NCBI GenBank assembly: GCA_948852375.1
Contig: CAQOYX010000001.1
Span: forward strand, 1 to 29,520
Direction of reading: 5' to 3'
Length of the DNA stretch: 29,520 nucleotides
From: an uncultured Clostridia bacterium
GTDB taxonomy: Bacteria > Bacillota_A > Clostridia > TANB77 > CAG-508
How positions within the stretch are numbered: the stretch's first letter is position 1; each line of letters starts with the position of its first letter. Shown one piece after another: positions 28,822 to 29,520 of this stretch. The notes under the pieces are model-generated. The model searched no databases. It was not told where the DNA came from and worked only from the letters and a program-made list of their open reading frames with translations. Made by a program: the position numbers and the translations under genes.

Positions 28822-29520
28822 ATGTTAAATCAATTTTTAAGAACAGAAATTCTAATAGGAAGTAAAGGAATAGAGAAATTACAAAAAGCAAAAGTTGCCA
28901 TATTTGGAATTGGTGGAGTTGGTTCTTTTATAGTTGAGGCATTAGCAAGAGTTGGGATTGGAAATTTTATATTAGTAGACAATGACACAGTTTCTATAAC
29001 AAATTTAAATAGACAACTTATTGCAACAAATAAAACAATAGGTAGACCTAAAATTGAAGTTGCAAAACAGAGAATTTTAGAAATTAATCAAGATGCAAAT
29101 GTAGAAATATATCAAGAATTTTTTTTGCCTGAAAGTGAAGATATTATAGATAATACTATAGATTATATAATAGATGCAGTAGATACTATAACAGCAAAGT
29201 TAGAATTAGTAACTAGAGCCAATAAGAAAAATATTCCTATTATATCTTGCATGGGAACAGGAAATAAACTAAATCCAACTAAATTTGAAGTAACAGATAT
29301 TTATAAAACAAGTGTATGTCCACTTGCGAAAGTAATGAGAAAAGAACTAAGACAACGAGGAATTAATAAACTAAAAGTAGTGTATTCAAAAGAAAAACCA
29401 GTTAAACAATACGAGTTAGAAGATATAAATGAAGAAAAAATTACTAAAAATAGGCAAGTATGTGGTAGTATATCATTTGTTCCAGGAGTTGCAGGATTAA
29501 TTATTGCAAGTGAAGTAGTA
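28822..29520 (+). CDS. tcdA: tRNA threonylcarbamoyladenosine dehydratase (3'-partial)
   Basis: At least 233 aa, open to the window end. ATG 28822 with GGAAGGA 11 bases upstream; an ATG at 28811 is in another frame. It is an E1-like/ThiF-family protein: FGIGGVGSF (nucleotide-binding glycine loop), DNDTVSITNLNRQ (Asp and Arg for ATP), YIIDAVDTITAKLELV, CMGTGNKLNPTKFEV and SVCPLAKVMRKELRQRG, the pattern of TcdA/YgdL, which cyclises t6A37 to ct6A in ANN-reading tRNAs. In-frame CGA is used for Arg (RQRGI). Only the last part is missing. Confidence 0.9.
   Translation, partial: MLNQFLRTEILIGSKGIEKLQKAKVAIFGIGGVGSFIVEALARVGIGNFILVDNDTVSITNLNRQLIATNKTIGRPKIEVAKQRILEINQDANVEIYQEFFLPESEDIIDNTIDYIIDAVDTITAKLELVTRANKKNIPIISCMGTGNKLNPTKFEVTDIYKTSVCPLAKVMRKELRQRGINKLKVVYSKEKPVKQYELEDINEEKITKNRQVCGSISFVPGVAGLIIASEVV

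Overview
The window is AT-rich Gram-positive DNA. A- and T-ending codons dominate, ribosome binding sites are strong AGGAGG types, promoters are TTGACA-17-TATAAT-like, and terminators are oligo-T hairpins. The gene order (rpsO-pnp, glmM, metG, frr-uppS-cdsA-rseP, tcdA) and the thioester/DUF11 surface protein suggest an uncultured, probably gut-associated member of the Clostridia or a related Firmicute. The exact lineage cannot be fixed from the sequence alone.

Layout. 1-2370: the end of a type I restriction-modification locus, with the second half of hsdS intact and hsdR decayed. 2730-3950: two minus-strand genes, a small secreted protein with a striking promoter and a membrane-anchored protein. 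4180-5870: a decayed IS91-like transposase with a small zinc-ribbon gene, then a truncated N-acetylmuramoyl-alanine amidase. 6036-8889 (minus): a receiver-GGDEF protein, a CmpB-like membrane protein and a membrane-anchored beta-repeat protein. 9048-9414: a gene remnant. 9460-14536 (minus): a giant cell-surface thioester/DUF11-repeat protein. 14872-15228: tRNA-Gly and tRNA-Cys. 15280-17033: an accessory island with two small unknown genes, an RNA switch candidate, a HAD phosphatase and a transposase remnant. 17141 to the end: the conserved housekeeping block rpsO, pnp, GT2 glycosyltransferase, glmM, a small membrane protein, metG, frr, uppS, cdsA, rseP and the start of tcdA.

The outstanding observation is a recurring recoding signature. 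Nine separate loci (pnp, glmM twice, metG twice, rseP, the GGDEF gene, the beta-repeat gene, the thioester adhesin, the amidase remnant and the IS91 transposase) would be interrupted by frameshifts under the standard code. In all eleven places the cause is one extra C directly before a GGN glycine codon, on the coding strand and always in codon phase. The ribosome would therefore meet an in-frame CGG and must move +1 to read GGN. In the resident genes I found no CGG used as an ordinary arginine codon, while CGT, CGC, CGA and AGA are used. The simplest reading is that CGG is unassigned in this organism and causes, or is bypassed by, a +1 shift to glycine. Two accessory genes do carry CGG as in-frame Arg, as expected for recently acquired DNA. 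I treat the affected genes as intact and give merged coordinates.

The housekeeping genes cover translation (rpsO, metG, frr, tRNAs), RNA decay (pnp), envelope precursors (glmM, uppS, cdsA), membrane proteolysis (rseP) and tRNA modification (tcdA). Candidate regulatory RNAs lie before the 15573 gene, before cdsA and between rpsO and pnp.
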